Of a stretch of 64,000 nucleotides of DNA, positions 1-8,635 are shown in pieces. Source of the stretch: Thalassotalea_B piscium_A (lineage in GTDB: Bacteria; Pseudomonadota; Gammaproteobacteria; Enterobacterales; Alteromonadaceae); assembly GCA_049347715.1 (NCBI GenBank), contig CP186339.1, positions 2,356,001 to 2,420,000 of the forward strand, written 5' to 3'. The notes below the pieces were generated by a model that ran no database searches, was not told the origin of the DNA, and was given only the letters and a program-made list of their open reading frames with translations. The position numbers were made by a program, and so were the translations under genes. The first letter of the stretch is position 1. Each line of letters starts with the position of its first letter.

Positions 1-298
1 GCACATTTAATTCTTGAGCTAAAGTACGCATATAACCATAACCTTGACCTATTTGCATACCACCGGTTTCTGGCTTGGTAATAATATGGTCTAAGGTTTT
101 AATTCGCCCACCTACTCGTTGGTCAGCTTCAAGCACAATCACATTCAAACCAGACTTTTTGAGATTATGCGCAGCAATTAAGCCGGAAAGCCCAGCACCT
201 AACACAATTACATCTACATTTTGTTTCGCATAAGAGATAGGTAACATAGCCCCTGTAGAGGCTACTACTAATCCTTTGATAAAATTTCTACGTTTCAT
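1..298 (-). CDS. Exported FAD-dependent amine-oxidase-like enzyme (N-terminal part)
   Basis: Only the first 99 residues lie in the window; the gene runs off the left edge. The N-terminus (MKRRNFIKGL) resembles a Tat-type leader, followed by a Rossmann dinucleotide-binding motif GAGLSGLIAA and the downstream signature EADQRVGGR typical of flavin monoamine oxidases and related FAD oxidoreductases. The start ATG at 298 is preceded by AAGGA at good spacing. It lies 25 bp downstream of the CpcT-like gene on the same strand, so the two are probably co-transcribed. The family oxidises amines or unsaturated carbon skeletons; the substrate cannot be read from this fragment. Family call is firm, specific function unknown. 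Confidence 0.8.
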   Translation of the reverse strand, partial: MKRRNFIKGLVVASTGAMLPISYAKQNVDVIVLGAGLSGLIAAHNLKKSGLNVIVLEADQRVGGRIKTLDHIITKPETGGMQIGQGYGYMRTLAQELNV

Positions 299-323
299 TT
301 GTAATCCTTAATAACAAACCATT

Positions 324-1343
324 TTAATTCAAACTACAACTCGATTGCATCCAGCGTAAATTAATGCCTAAACGCGTTGCTCCTATATTTGTCCATGTGT
401 AGGCAAGCGCTTCTGTTTCTGGCAATTGCAGATCCTCACTTTTTTCATGTATAAACATTTCAAAAACACTTGGACGATTTCCAGCAGGAAAAACCGTTTG
501 TTTTAAGCGGAGAATATAATGTTTAGGCACTTTTCCCGTTGTCGTAAACTCAGCAATACCACCTTGATCATGAATGGTAATATCTTTAAAAAAGTCCCAC
601 TCAGGCTCACCATTTTCTGTTTGTTTATCGTTTTTAAAAGCCGCCCAACAAGTAAAGTTTTTGACCCGTTTTAACTTGTGAGGTATATCATCCTCACGTC
701 CAAAAAGCATTTTTCCTGAAGGGAGAAAACCTTCCTCTAAGTGCCAAAAGGCGTCTTGAGTAAAGACTTGTTGTGTAGACAAATTAAGGTAACCAAATTT
801 TTTAGAACTCACCTTACATTGGCTGCGATCAATGCCACCAATAAAGCTATCCCCGACTAAACGATATTCAGAATGACAGTTTTCACCCACAGGTTTTAAA
901 TCGTTTAAATCAAGATTTTTCGCATTTTCATTTTCGGCTAAATGGGTGAATTTTTCTGGTAACTTAAAGGTATAGTTTTCCGCAATTAAATGATTACGTT
1001 CATAATTTGGTGTGACTATTTGAATAGATTGACGGTATACAGGTTTATTTTTACCGCCATCATGGATTTCTTGATAATAAACATCTTGCCCTAGTTTGGG
1101 CGCATTGATTCGGGTAATACGTACGAATAAACGCGCATGTTTTTTCTTAGGAATGTCTGCATCAGCCAAATAATCATTATGTTGAAAGTTAACTTGATTG
1201 TAATTATCAAACTCACCTTGAACAAATTGATCGAATTTCAATAGTAATTTATCTGTAATTCGCTCACTGGTCACTGCTTTACTTTCATGAGTTACAATAG
1301 CAACCATTATCCCAATCAATACGAATAAGTAATTTCTCATCAT
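324..1343 (-). CDS. Secreted CpcT/CpeT-like protein (tentative)
   Basis: 339 residues with an N-terminal signal peptide (cleavage near residue 23). The body shows the pattern of the CpcT/CpeT family (lipocalin-like chromophore lyases): a FVQGEFDNYNQ segment near the start, YYQEIHDG and VYRQSIQIV in the middle, IAENYTF, then a CHSEYRLVGDSFIGG...C segment. In cyanobacteria this family attaches bilins to phycobiliproteins; exported homologues in heterotrophs have no established role. The gene follows the receptor gene after a terminator and is 25 bp upstream of the FAD oxidase gene. Two ATGs are possible (1343 and 1340); AGG spacing slightly favours the second. Family assignment is by eye and only moderately sure. 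Confidence 0.6.
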   Translation of the reverse strand: MMRNYLFVLIGIMVAIVTHESKAVTSERITDKLLLKFDQFVQGEFDNYNQVNFQHNDYLADADIPKKKHARLFVRITRINAPKLGQDVYYQEIHDGGKNKPVYRQSIQIVTPNYERNHLIAENYTFKLPEKFTHLAENENAKNLDLNDLKPVGENCHSEYRLVGDSFIGGIDRSQCKVSSKKFGYLNLSTQQVFTQDAFWHLEEGFLPSGKMLFGREDDIPHKLKRVKNFTCWAAFKNDKQTENGEPEWDFFKDITIHDQGGIAEFTTTGKVPKHYILRLKQTVFPAGNRPSVFEMFIHEKSEDLQLPETEALAYTWTNIGATRLGINLRWMQSSCSLN

Positions 1344-1365
1344 AACCTCGATATTAACTTTTACT

Positions 1366-1393
1366 TAAAAAAAAGCGAGCCTAGTGGCTCGCT
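1366..1393 (-). terminator. Rho-independent terminator after the TonB receptor gene
   Basis: An 8-bp perfect stem (AGCGAGCC / GGCTCGCT, 1374-1381 and 1386-1393) with a 4-nt loop. Read on the minus strand it is followed by a run of eight T. It ends the 1423-3702 transcript just before the CpcT-like gene. Confidence 0.85.
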
Positions 1394-1422
1394 ATTATCT
1401 TTTTATTACGCATTATCAACCA

Positions 1423-3702
1423 TTAAAAGCGATAAGATGCAGTAACACCGATTTCACGACCACGGCTAGGTGCAATAGGGAATGCACGATCACCGTAAGC
1501 AAAACTTTGAACATCAATATATCTAAATACATATGTTGGTGTATCATCATCTGTTAGGTTTTTAACCCAAGCAGATAAACGCCAGTTATCGTTTTCAACA
1601 CCAAGATTTACATTAACCATAGTTCGTGCACCTGTTTCAATTAAGTTATGAACATGAGCATAACGAGTTGAATCATAGTTAACATCTAAACGACCAAACA
1701 TATCAAAGTGGTCATTAAGAGGAGCACTATAGTTTAACGCTAAAGTAGCTTCATTTTTTGGTACTTGTGGAGGAGTATTACCTGATAAGTCACCAAATTG
1801 TTTCAAGTTCCCTGGTTCAGAACACTCAGCTGAACTTAAGCCTGAGATAATACGACACTGGTTACTATCAAATAATGTTTTGAATTCCGCATCTGTACGA
1901 GAAAAACCAAGGTTTAAATCAAAATTATCATTAATGATATAAGTGGCTTGAATTTCGATACCAGTAACATCAGTTTTACCTGCATTAGAAGTGTAAGAAA
2001 CTGGAATACCACCTGCTTCAGGCATAAAACTATCTGTTAACTGTTGCTTATCCCAATCCATGTTATAGATTGCTGCTGATACATATAAATCACCATCAAG
2101 TAACGTTGATTTAATACCCGCTTCATACATCAACATTTCTTCTTCGTGGATAACAACAAGATCAGTAGGTAATTGGCTATTGGTATTAAATCCACCAGGA
2201 CTATTACCTTCTGAACGGGTAAAATAGACCATAGTGTCATCGCTGACATCATATTCGGCAATGAATCGCGTTGTTGTACTGTCAAATTCATTATCAGTAT
2301 CTTCAAAACCCGCTAATTTAGTTAAATTATCATACGCTTCAGAGTTTATTTCATCTGTAGAACGACGAATTTCAAAAGACATGTTCAAGTCATCAGTGAA
2401 ATCATAAGACAACATTGCCATGAAAGCCTTGTTATCATTTTCTTGAACAAACTCTTCTGCCTTAGCTGGCTCATCTTCTTTATGCCATAAATAAGCACCA
2501 ACAGACCAAAGTAATCTGTCATCAAATGCTGAAGAAGCAAATCGAACTTCATGGCTGTATTCACTATCTTTTGACTTATCAACACCATGCCATGATGCTG
2601 CATCTTCAAAGTAAGGTCCGCCATAGAAATAACCAAAACTAAATACTTGATCAAAACCACCGTAAGTTTGATCAAGGCCCGTTTCTTCATCATAAGTGTT
2701 GCGACCACTTATCCATGTAAGAGTACCAAAGTCAAAAATATGGTTTAATTTAAAGCTCAGATGAGTACGTGTACCACGTAAACCATATTCACTATTGTCT
2801 AACTTACCACCAATACTAATCGGATTGTCTACATTAGCAACACCACAGTAATAAGCACGAGTATCTAAATAACAGTTGTTTTCATCTGAACCTTGGAATG
2901 CAAAAACACTATGTTCATCATCGTTTTCATTACGTACGTAGTTAATATCAATATTGGTATTGTTTGACGGTGTAAAATATAAACCTATCATTTGAGAATT
3001 AGTTTTCTCACCACCAAGGTCTGGTCCACCTTCTAACTCATTTTCCCAATCACCATCGTAATTGTCATAAGAAACACTACCGCGGATTGCGAACATATCA
3101 TTGATTTTAGTTGATACACCTGCACCAATTGAACGGTTACCATTTTGGCCAATAGTTGTATTTACATAACCAGAAAGTTCATCACCAGGTTTACGTGTTA
3201 CTAAATTAATCGCACCTGAGAATGTACGTCGACCGTACAAGGCACTTTGTGGTCCCTTAACTATTTCAACTCGTTCAATAAGGTCAAGTGGTAAACTTTG
3301 AATTGATCCATCAAAGAATACACCATCGATAAAATAAGAGGCTTTTTGTGTACCGTAACCAGGTATCCAAGATACACCACGAATAACCGGAATATCAGAT
3401 TGACGACCAAAGGTTTTTTCCATCGAAAAGCCGACAGTACCTGAGGCAATATCACCAACATTACGCATTCCCGCTTTTTCCATATCTTCTATACCGAAAG
3501 AAACAACAGAAAGTGGTATTTTATTGAGTGACTCACCACGGTGACGTGAAGTTACTTCAATATATTCAATTTCATTTTTCTTTTTTTCTTTTACTTCGGT
3601 ATCATCTTGATTAGCGTAAGCCTGTTGCATCATTGCTACTGAAGTAAATAACGCTGCTTTAACAGCGAAACTAACTATTTTCGGTGCAAATTTTTTATTC
3701 AT
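1423..3702 (-). CDS. TonB-dependent outer-membrane receptor
   Basis: 759 residues from the chosen ATG at 3702, which has an AGAAGGG ribosome-binding site and opens a normal signal peptide; a reading frame continues upstream to 3795 but without support. The plug domain includes SLNKIPLSVVSF, a VIRGV block, the IERVEIVKGPQSALYGR signature and GAINLVTRKP; the beta-barrel ends in an aromatic residue (ASYRF) as outer-membrane barrels do. It imports a ligand too large or scarce for porins, driven by TonB/ExbBD. Its neighbours are four exported VOC proteins and a Crp/Fnr regulator, so it probably imports the substrate that those proteins handle. Ligand unknown. Confidence 0.92.
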   Translation of the reverse strand: MNKKFAPKIVSFAVKAALFTSVAMMQQAYANQDDTEVKEKKKNEIEYIEVTSRHRGESLNKIPLSVVSFGIEDMEKAGMRNVGDIASGTVGFSMEKTFGRQSDIPVIRGVSWIPGYGTQKASYFIDGVFFDGSIQSLPLDLIERVEIVKGPQSALYGRRTFSGAINLVTRKPGDELSGYVNTTIGQNGNRSIGAGVSTKINDMFAIRGSVSYDNYDGDWENELEGGPDLGGEKTNSQMIGLYFTPSNNTNIDINYVRNENDDEHSVFAFQGSDENNCYLDTRAYYCGVANVDNPISIGGKLDNSEYGLRGTRTHLSFKLNHIFDFGTLTWISGRNTYDEETGLDQTYGGFDQVFSFGYFYGGPYFEDAASWHGVDKSKDSEYSHEVRFASSAFDDRLLWSVGAYLWHKEDEPAKAEEFVQENDNKAFMAMLSYDFTDDLNMSFEIRRSTDEINSEAYDNLTKLAGFEDTDNEFDSTTTRFIAEYDVSDDTMVYFTRSEGNSPGGFNTNSQLPTDLVVIHEEEMLMYEAGIKSTLLDGDLYVSAAIYNMDWDKQQLTDSFMPEAGGIPVSYTSNAGKTDVTGIEIQATYIINDNFDLNLGFSRTDAEFKTLFDSNQCRIISGLSSAECSEPGNLKQFGDLSGNTPPQVPKNEATLALNYSAPLNDHFDMFGRLDVNYDSTRYAHVHNLIETGARTMVNVNLGVENDNWRLSAWVKNLTDDDTPTYVFRYIDVQSFAYGDRAFPIAPSRGREIGVTASYRF

Positions 3703-3783
3703 TAGTCTGACCCTTCTGTATTTAACATTATATTTTATCGACATGTATTTTTTATTTTTATTACCCTCTACATTACACAAAAG

Positions 3784-3830
3784 TTGTCCGGACAAGATCT
3801 AATCAATCATCAAGTTTTGACTTTTATCAA
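3784..3830. promoter_or_regulatory. Possible operator pair upstream of the receptor gene
   Basis: Two elements lie 80-130 bp upstream of the receptor start. TTGTCCGGACAA at 3784-3795 is a perfect 12-bp palindrome in otherwise AT-rich DNA. TTGAC-TTTT-ATCAA at 3817-3830 differs by one base from the Fnr/Crp consensus TTGAT-N4-ATCAA. A Crp/Fnr-family gene lies 3.5 kb away in the same locus, which makes the second element a plausible site for it. Inference only. Confidence 0.35.
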
Positions 3831-3848
3831 TTACTTCATAATAGGCGA

Positions 3849-4988
3849 CTATTGTCCAGTTTGCTCAAACTTCAATTTTAAAACTGGCGGATTCATTGCT
3901 TTTTCTCTTTTAATAATCTGCCATGCAGCACCATCAGGCCCTTTTATAATAAAAGCTTTTTCATCAAATTCATTGGTTAAAATAGGACTAACATCCAAAT
4001 CATTATCTTCAGCTAATTGGTAAATCTTACTAATATTGTTGCTGTAAACTGAATGAAGTGTGATGCCTTTTTGTCCAATTGACTGACCACTACTTCTATC
4101 TGGGCGGTCATCAGGATTAACAAAGAACTTCATTTTTCCTGATATATCATTTGGACTAACAAAACCGCGATACCAATGACTTGAACCATCCGCCATATTA
4201 AATACACGTTTAGGTCCATGTTGCCAATCACCATCTAACGCAACAGGGCCTTCAGGTTTAAAACCTAAGACATCACGGTAATAGTTAGTTTGTTTATACA
4301 TATCTTCTTTGCTACTACCTGAAATAATAAAGTCATTATGAGTGATTTCACTTGTTTGTAAGGGTGAATCATCATCGATAGTTCCATAACCAGGAATGGT
4401 GTAACCATACCGTTGAAAGAAGACAATATTGATAAGTTCGCCATATGCACCCATTTCACGTACACCAATACGACGATTCACTACATTAAGTTTTCCCTCT
4501 GTCATGGCATAAAGATCATCGTATACAGGTTCCGTTGCTAACCATTTTTCACCTGACTGTCGAGCATCTGAGAAAATATCATGTAACCTAAATATATCTT
4601 TAGTACGCATCACCATCATACGTTGACCAACAGTTTCGGGTTGAGCATAGCCAACCCCTTCACCTGTGAGCTTTTCCCACTGAAGAATTCTAATTAAGCC
4701 ATGGCTGTCAATAGCATGGTTTTGTAATCTGAATGAGGTTAACGCACTTGCTACACCATATAATTTTTGAGATTGTTGTTGGTCATAATGACCTTCTTTA
4801 ACAACAGAAAAACCAAATTGTTTTAGTAAATGAATTAACGGTTTTGCATCATCAGTACCTATCATGACTTCATATACGCCGCTAACGCCGGTGACGGCAG
4901 GTTGTTTTTCATTTTCATCTGCCACTGCTATCGTTGAAAAATTAAACAACGTGACAATAGTCAAAAAGTAGCCTATTCGTTTTAACAT
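3849..4988 (-). CDS. Exported VOC-family (glyoxalase/dioxygenase fold) protein
   Basis: 379 residues with a signal peptide (MLKRIGYFLTIVTLFN... cleaved after ..AVADE). Two VOC modules can be seen: residues about 35-190 and about 215-370, the second with the typical YYRDVLGFKPEGP segment and a C-terminal KGPDGAAWQIIKRE strand. VOC proteins bind a divalent metal in a cavity made of paired beta-alpha-beta-beta-beta motifs and include glyoxalase I, extradiol dioxygenases, epimerases and resistance proteins; nearly all are cytoplasmic, so export is notable. It lies directly upstream of the receptor gene on the same strand (about 150 bp gap) and is divergent from the next VOC gene. Metal ligands cannot be assigned by eye, so enzymatic activity is open. 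Confidence 0.8.
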   Translation of the reverse strand: MLKRIGYFLTIVTLFNFSTIAVADENEKQPAVTGVSGVYEVMIGTDDAKPLIHLLKQFGFSVVKEGHYDQQQSQKLYGVASALTSFRLQNHAIDSHGLIRILQWEKLTGEGVGYAQPETVGQRMMVMRTKDIFRLHDIFSDARQSGEKWLATEPVYDDLYAMTEGKLNVVNRRIGVREMGAYGELINIVFFQRYGYTIPGYGTIDDDSPLQTSEITHNDFIISGSSKEDMYKQTNYYRDVLGFKPEGPVALDGDWQHGPKRVFNMADGSSHWYRGFVSPNDISGKMKFFVNPDDRPDRSSGQSIGQKGITLHSVYSNNISKIYQLAEDNDLDVSPILTNEFDEKAFIIKGPDGAAWQIIKREKAMNPPVLKLKFEQTGQ

Positions 4989-5059
4989 CAGTATTTACCT
5001 ATTTTTTATTGTGTGTAACTTTAGATAACCAAACTAAATCAATATAAAGTGACTTGTAA

Positions 5060-6172
5060 ATGACGAATCATTCAATTACTAAATTAAAAGCGACCAAATT
5101 GACAATTGTCAGTCTAATGGCCGCCACTATTAGCATATTTTCCCTTTTACCATCAATAGCTTCTGCGGAAACTAAAGATGCTCTAGCTCCCACAAGTAAA
5201 GTAGAAGATGCCTTAGCTCTTCCTTTACATACGGTCACTATCGCGACTGTTTCACTAAAACAAAATTTATTGTTTTATCGCGACGGTATGGGGCTTACAG
5301 TTGAAGGTCCTCTTCATTTAACTAAAGAGCAAATTGCCCAGCAGCGAAAACTCTGGAAAATGCCAGAAAACTTAAATTGGCAAACTTACCTTTTCTACCG
5401 AAAAGGTGTAAAACAATCAATTCAAATCCAATTACTTGTATTAGACAAAGTAATGCCAAGCGTACATCAGAGTTGGAATCCAACTGAATTAGGACCTTTT
5501 TCTCTTGGCTTCCCAAATCAAAATACTGTTGCCTTAGATAAAAAAATTAGAAATGTAGGTTTTGGCTCATTAAATCAATTAGAAAGTTACCCAATTCCAA
5601 GAACAGATGGTTCAACTTATCAAATTGATGAAACTATTTTTAATGCTCCTGATTTTTCTCACGGTGTTGCAATAACACGTGGTGGAGGTATGGCTCAACT
5701 TGGCGAAACTGACGAAAATGGTTTAGGCGGCCCAGCTTATTCAGCACAAATTATTGAAGACTCTGTAGAACACTTAAAGTTTTATACCGATGTACTAGGT
5801 CTTGAAATCAGATCAGACCGAGAATTTAAAAGTGCCGGTGATAAAGGTGCAATGAATTTACCCAATGGTACCGTTTTTAGATTTGCAATCGTCTATAGTA
5901 AAGGCGCAACAACTGGCCATATGCTATTCGTTGATTTTCGTAATCTAAAACCAATCAAACCTACTACCCAACCTAGCCTTCCTAATTTAGGTATTGGCAT
6001 GTGGACATTCCCTGTCACCTCTATTGAAACAGTATTAGCTAATGCCCGTAAATTCGGTAGTGAAATTGTAAGCCCTACAATGACAGTGAACAATCCAATT
6101 ATAGGTAAAGCCAAAGTAGCAACATTACGCGCACCTAATGGCTTTCTAATTGAAGTATTTGAGGCTTTATAA
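5060..6172 (+). CDS. Exported two-module VOC-family protein
   Basis: 370 residues; a long signal peptide ends near ..SIASAE. The first module begins LHTVTIATVSLKQNLLFYRDGMGL and the second LKFYTDVLGLEI, both classical VOC helix-strand openings; the C-terminus RAPNGFLIEVFEAL carries the last-strand glutamate expected as a metal ligand. It starts the plus-strand operon: its TAA overlaps the next ATG by one base (TAATG), then the Crp/Fnr gene follows. It is divergent from the VOC gene at 3849-4988 across a 71-bp promoter region. Substrate unknown. Confidence 0.8.
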   Translation: MTNHSITKLKATKLTIVSLMAATISIFSLLPSIASAETKDALAPTSKVEDALALPLHTVTIATVSLKQNLLFYRDGMGLTVEGPLHLTKEQIAQQRKLWKMPENLNWQTYLFYRKGVKQSIQIQLLVLDKVMPSVHQSWNPTELGPFSLGFPNQNTVALDKKIRNVGFGSLNQLESYPIPRTDGSTYQIDETIFNAPDFSHGVAITRGGGMAQLGETDENGLGGPAYSAQIIEDSVEHLKFYTDVLGLEIRSDREFKSAGDKGAMNLPNGTVFRFAIVYSKGATTGHMLFVDFRNLKPIKPTTQPSLPNLGIGMWTFPVTSIETVLANARKFGSEIVSPTMTVNNPIIGKAKVATLRAPNGFLIEVFEAL

Positions 6173-7179
6173 TGAAGAAATTTCTATTAACAATTGTATT
6201 GTTAACATCTAACTACGCTTTTGGTGGTGATTTTAAAATTGGCGGGTTTACTGAAACTAACATTATTGTCACTAACATTGACAAAACCAGTCAATTTTTA
6301 GAAGAAGTCGGTGGCTGGCATGTCATTGAAGAAGGCCCTGTTGATGATAACTTAAAAACACTTTGGCATTTACCAAAGAGTGCTTCTATTACACAAAAAC
6401 TTATGGCAAATAAAGGCGCTAAAACCGGCTTTATGCGTTTGATTAAGATAGACGGTGTTGAGCAAGATATCATCCGTTCAAATACGCAATCTTGGGATAC
6501 CGGTGGTATTTTTGATATTAACATGCGTATTACTGATATGGATAAAAAGTTTAAGCAACTTAAAGCACACGGCTGGACGAGTGATACTAATCCCGTACAA
6601 TTTAGTTTTGGCCCCTTTGTTGTAAAAGAATGGGTAGTTAAAAACCCTGATGGTTTAGCTTTTGCTTTAATTGAACGAGTAAAACCTACTTTAGAAGGAT
6701 GGCCAAATTTAAAAGAATTTAGTCGTGTATTTAATTCAACTCAAGTAGTCAAAGATATTGATAAATCATTAGCGTTTTACACAGATATACTTGGCTTTAA
6801 AATCTACTTAGAACACAAAGGTGCGAGTGCTAAAGCAGGTCCAAATGTTCTAGGCTTACCTTATGATGTTGCCACACAAGTAGAACGTTCTGTTTATATT
6901 ATTCATCCTGATGGTATCAACGAAGGCTCGATAGAGTTACTACAATTTCATGGCGCTTCAGGTCGAGATGTTTCTCACTTAGCCAGCCCACCTAATATTG
7001 GTATCACAACATTAAGGTTTCCTGTTGATAATATAACCGCTTTAAGTGATTTATTACAAAAAAATCAGATAAAAATACAGTCTAGAGTGAAAATGAATTT
7101 GCGTCCCTATGGTTTAGTCGATATTCTGGCAATCAAAACACCAGACAATACTTGGTTAGAGTTCTATCAAACTCAATAA
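6172..7179 (+). CDS. Exported two-module VOC-family protein
   Basis: 335 residues, signal peptide MKKFLLTIVLLTSNYAFG. Two VOC modules: GGFTETNIIVTNIDKTSQFL at the first and VVKDIDKSLAFYTDILGFKI at the second, with KNPDGLAFALIER and KTPDNTWLEFYQ as their closing strands; both closings keep an acidic residue at the usual metal position. The ATG overlaps the previous stop (translational coupling), so this and the preceding protein are probably made in step and could work together. A cytosolic glyoxalase I role is unlikely given the leader. Specific reaction unknown. Confidence 0.8.
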   Translation: MKKFLLTIVLLTSNYAFGGDFKIGGFTETNIIVTNIDKTSQFLEEVGGWHVIEEGPVDDNLKTLWHLPKSASITQKLMANKGAKTGFMRLIKIDGVEQDIIRSNTQSWDTGGIFDINMRITDMDKKFKQLKAHGWTSDTNPVQFSFGPFVVKEWVVKNPDGLAFALIERVKPTLEGWPNLKEFSRVFNSTQVVKDIDKSLAFYTDILGFKIYLEHKGASAKAGPNVLGLPYDVATQVERSVYIIHPDGINEGSIELLQFHGASGRDVSHLASPPNIGITTLRFPVDNITALSDLLQKNQIKIQSRVKMNLRPYGLVDILAIKTPDNTWLEFYQTQ

Positions 7180-7208
7180 TTAAGTAAATAACCTTGGAAA
7201 ACCAATCG

Positions 7209-7910
7209 ATGTCGCTAGATATAAATAAGGTATCAATTAAAACCTCATTAAGTTCGTGCTTTGGTAACAATTTAAATGAAATAGAATCTTCAACTGATTT
7301 TTTTAATGAGTTAGCAGATAAAGCAGAAGAAATGACCATAGGAGCCAATGAGTATTTATTTCGAGAAAATGATACGAGTGACTTTGTGTACGTACCCGTT
7401 TCTGGTGCCATCATGCTTGAAAGGTCAACATCTACAGGTTCTAGACAGGTTTTCGCATTCTTGTTTACGGGTAATATTATTGGCATATCAGAGCATGCCT
7501 TTTATAGCTTTAGTGCAAAAACCTTAACGGAATCTACGGTTGTTAAAATCAATCAAAAAATAATTAAGGGTATTTTCGACAAATACCCTGTTATTGCTCA
7601 GCGATATCAAGAAATGACCCACCACATCTTGTCATTGATTTTGGACCAATTATTTATAATGGGACAAAAAACTGCGCATCAACGTATTGCACACTTTTTA
7701 CTTGATATGGAATATAGAATTGGTCATGGTTCCAATCGTTTTCATTTACCTATGAGCCGTCAAGATATTGCGGACTATTTAGGTATGTCGCTTGAAACAG
7801 GTAGTCGTGGCTTTAGTAAACTAAAAAATGAAGGGTTAATTCAAATAGACAGTAATTACCAAATTACTATCTTAGAAAGAGACAAACTAAAATTATACGC
7901 TGAAGGTTAA
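7209..7910 (+). CDS. Crp/Fnr-family transcriptional regulator
   Basis: 233 residues from ATG 7209; an in-frame TTG at 7194 is an alternative. Residues about 35-130 form a cyclic-nucleotide-binding-type beta roll (ANEYLFRENDTSDFVYVPVSG), then a dimerisation helix and a C-terminal winged helix with recognition segment MSRQDIADYLGMSLETGSRGFSKL (shortened here as SRQDIADYLG..ETGSRGF). The usual V in the ETVSR motif is G. The Fnr-type N-terminal cysteine cluster is absent (one Cys only), so it is not an Fe-S oxygen sensor; effector unknown. It is the third gene of the VOC operon, 14 bp or so after the VOC stop codon, and is the likely local regulator. Confidence 0.88.
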   Translation: MSLDINKVSIKTSLSSCFGNNLNEIESSTDFFNELADKAEEMTIGANEYLFRENDTSDFVYVPVSGAIMLERSTSTGSRQVFAFLFTGNIIGISEHAFYSFSAKTLTESTVVKINQKIIKGIFDKYPVIAQRYQEMTHHILSLILDQLFIMGQKTAHQRIAHFLLDMEYRIGHGSNRFHLPMSRQDIADYLGMSLETGSRGFSKLKNEGLIQIDSNYQITILERDKLKLYAEG

Positions 7911-8012
7911 TCGCTATAAAAGTAACATTAAAGCGCCCTATTTGATAATTGTTAATGTTGCTTGTTATAAATTTAGTTGAAATAGAAAAACAAATAATAA
8001 CAAGGATTATTT

Positions 8013-8576
8013 ATGAACAAGCTACTACCCGTTATTGGATTGATTTGTATTACTCTTTCAACCTCTTTATTAGCAAAAACAATACCCGAAGATCAACAAA
8101 AACCTGTTGATATTAGACGTACCACATTTATTGTTAACGATGCTGAAAAATCACTCGCATTATATCGTGATGCTTTAGGTTTAACTGTCATGTACGACCA
8201 AATGATACGTTCGCCTATGGACAATGGAGAAACACGAGAAAGACGATTAATTTTACTGCGCGCTAATGATGACTTTGTAGGTGCGCTAGGTATTTTACAA
8301 TATATACATCCTAAAAAACCTCAACGCCAAGAAAAATTTGATGAACCAGTTCCCGGTGATCCTATTATGGTGATTAATGCCAAAGATCTTGATAAACGTT
8401 GGAAAAAAGTATCAACGTCTCCAGGTGTTACGGTGATTAACAAACCTGAAATAATAAATTACCCAAGAGCAAATGGCGGCACTATTTCGGTTAAACAAAC
8501 CATGATACGTGATCCTGATGGCTACTGGTTAGAAGTCAATCAATTACTTGATAAACCAGCAAGTACAAAAGATTAA
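8013..8576 (+). CDS. Exported single-module VOC-family protein
   Basis: 187 residues with signal peptide MNKLLPVIGLICITLSTSLLA. One VOC module: RRTTFIVNDAEKSLALYRDALGL opening and IRDPDGYWLEVNQ closing strand with the conserved glutamate. Good ribosome-binding site (AAGGA, 9 bp before ATG). A single module must dimerise to build a complete metal cavity. It follows the Crp/Fnr gene after a 102-bp gap and has its own terminator, so it may be a separate transcript of the same locus. Confidence 0.8.
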   Translation: MNKLLPVIGLICITLSTSLLAKTIPEDQQKPVDIRRTTFIVNDAEKSLALYRDALGLTVMYDQMIRSPMDNGETRERRLILLRANDDFVGALGILQYIHPKKPQRQEKFDEPVPGDPIMVINAKDLDKRWKKVSTSPGVTVINKPEIINYPRANGGTISVKQTMIRDPDGYWLEVNQLLDKPASTKD

Positions 8577-8589
8577 AACAACAATATTT

Positions 8590-8623
8590 AACGATGGAAC
8601 AAGGTGTTTCATCGTTATTTTTT
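8590..8623 (+). terminator. Rho-independent terminator of the VOC locus
   Basis: A 12-bp stem (8590-8601 with 8605-8616, one G:T-type mismatch) and a T-rich tail. It ends the plus-strand transcript against the convergent minus-strand gene that stops at 8636. Confidence 0.85.
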
Positions 8624-8635
8624 AATCCCTCAATA

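Noticed and set aside
3703..3795. 31-residue N-terminal extension of the TonB receptor
   Set aside because: No ribosome-binding site, and it would place a basic segment before the signal peptide; the frame also overlaps the TTGTCCGGACAA palindrome.
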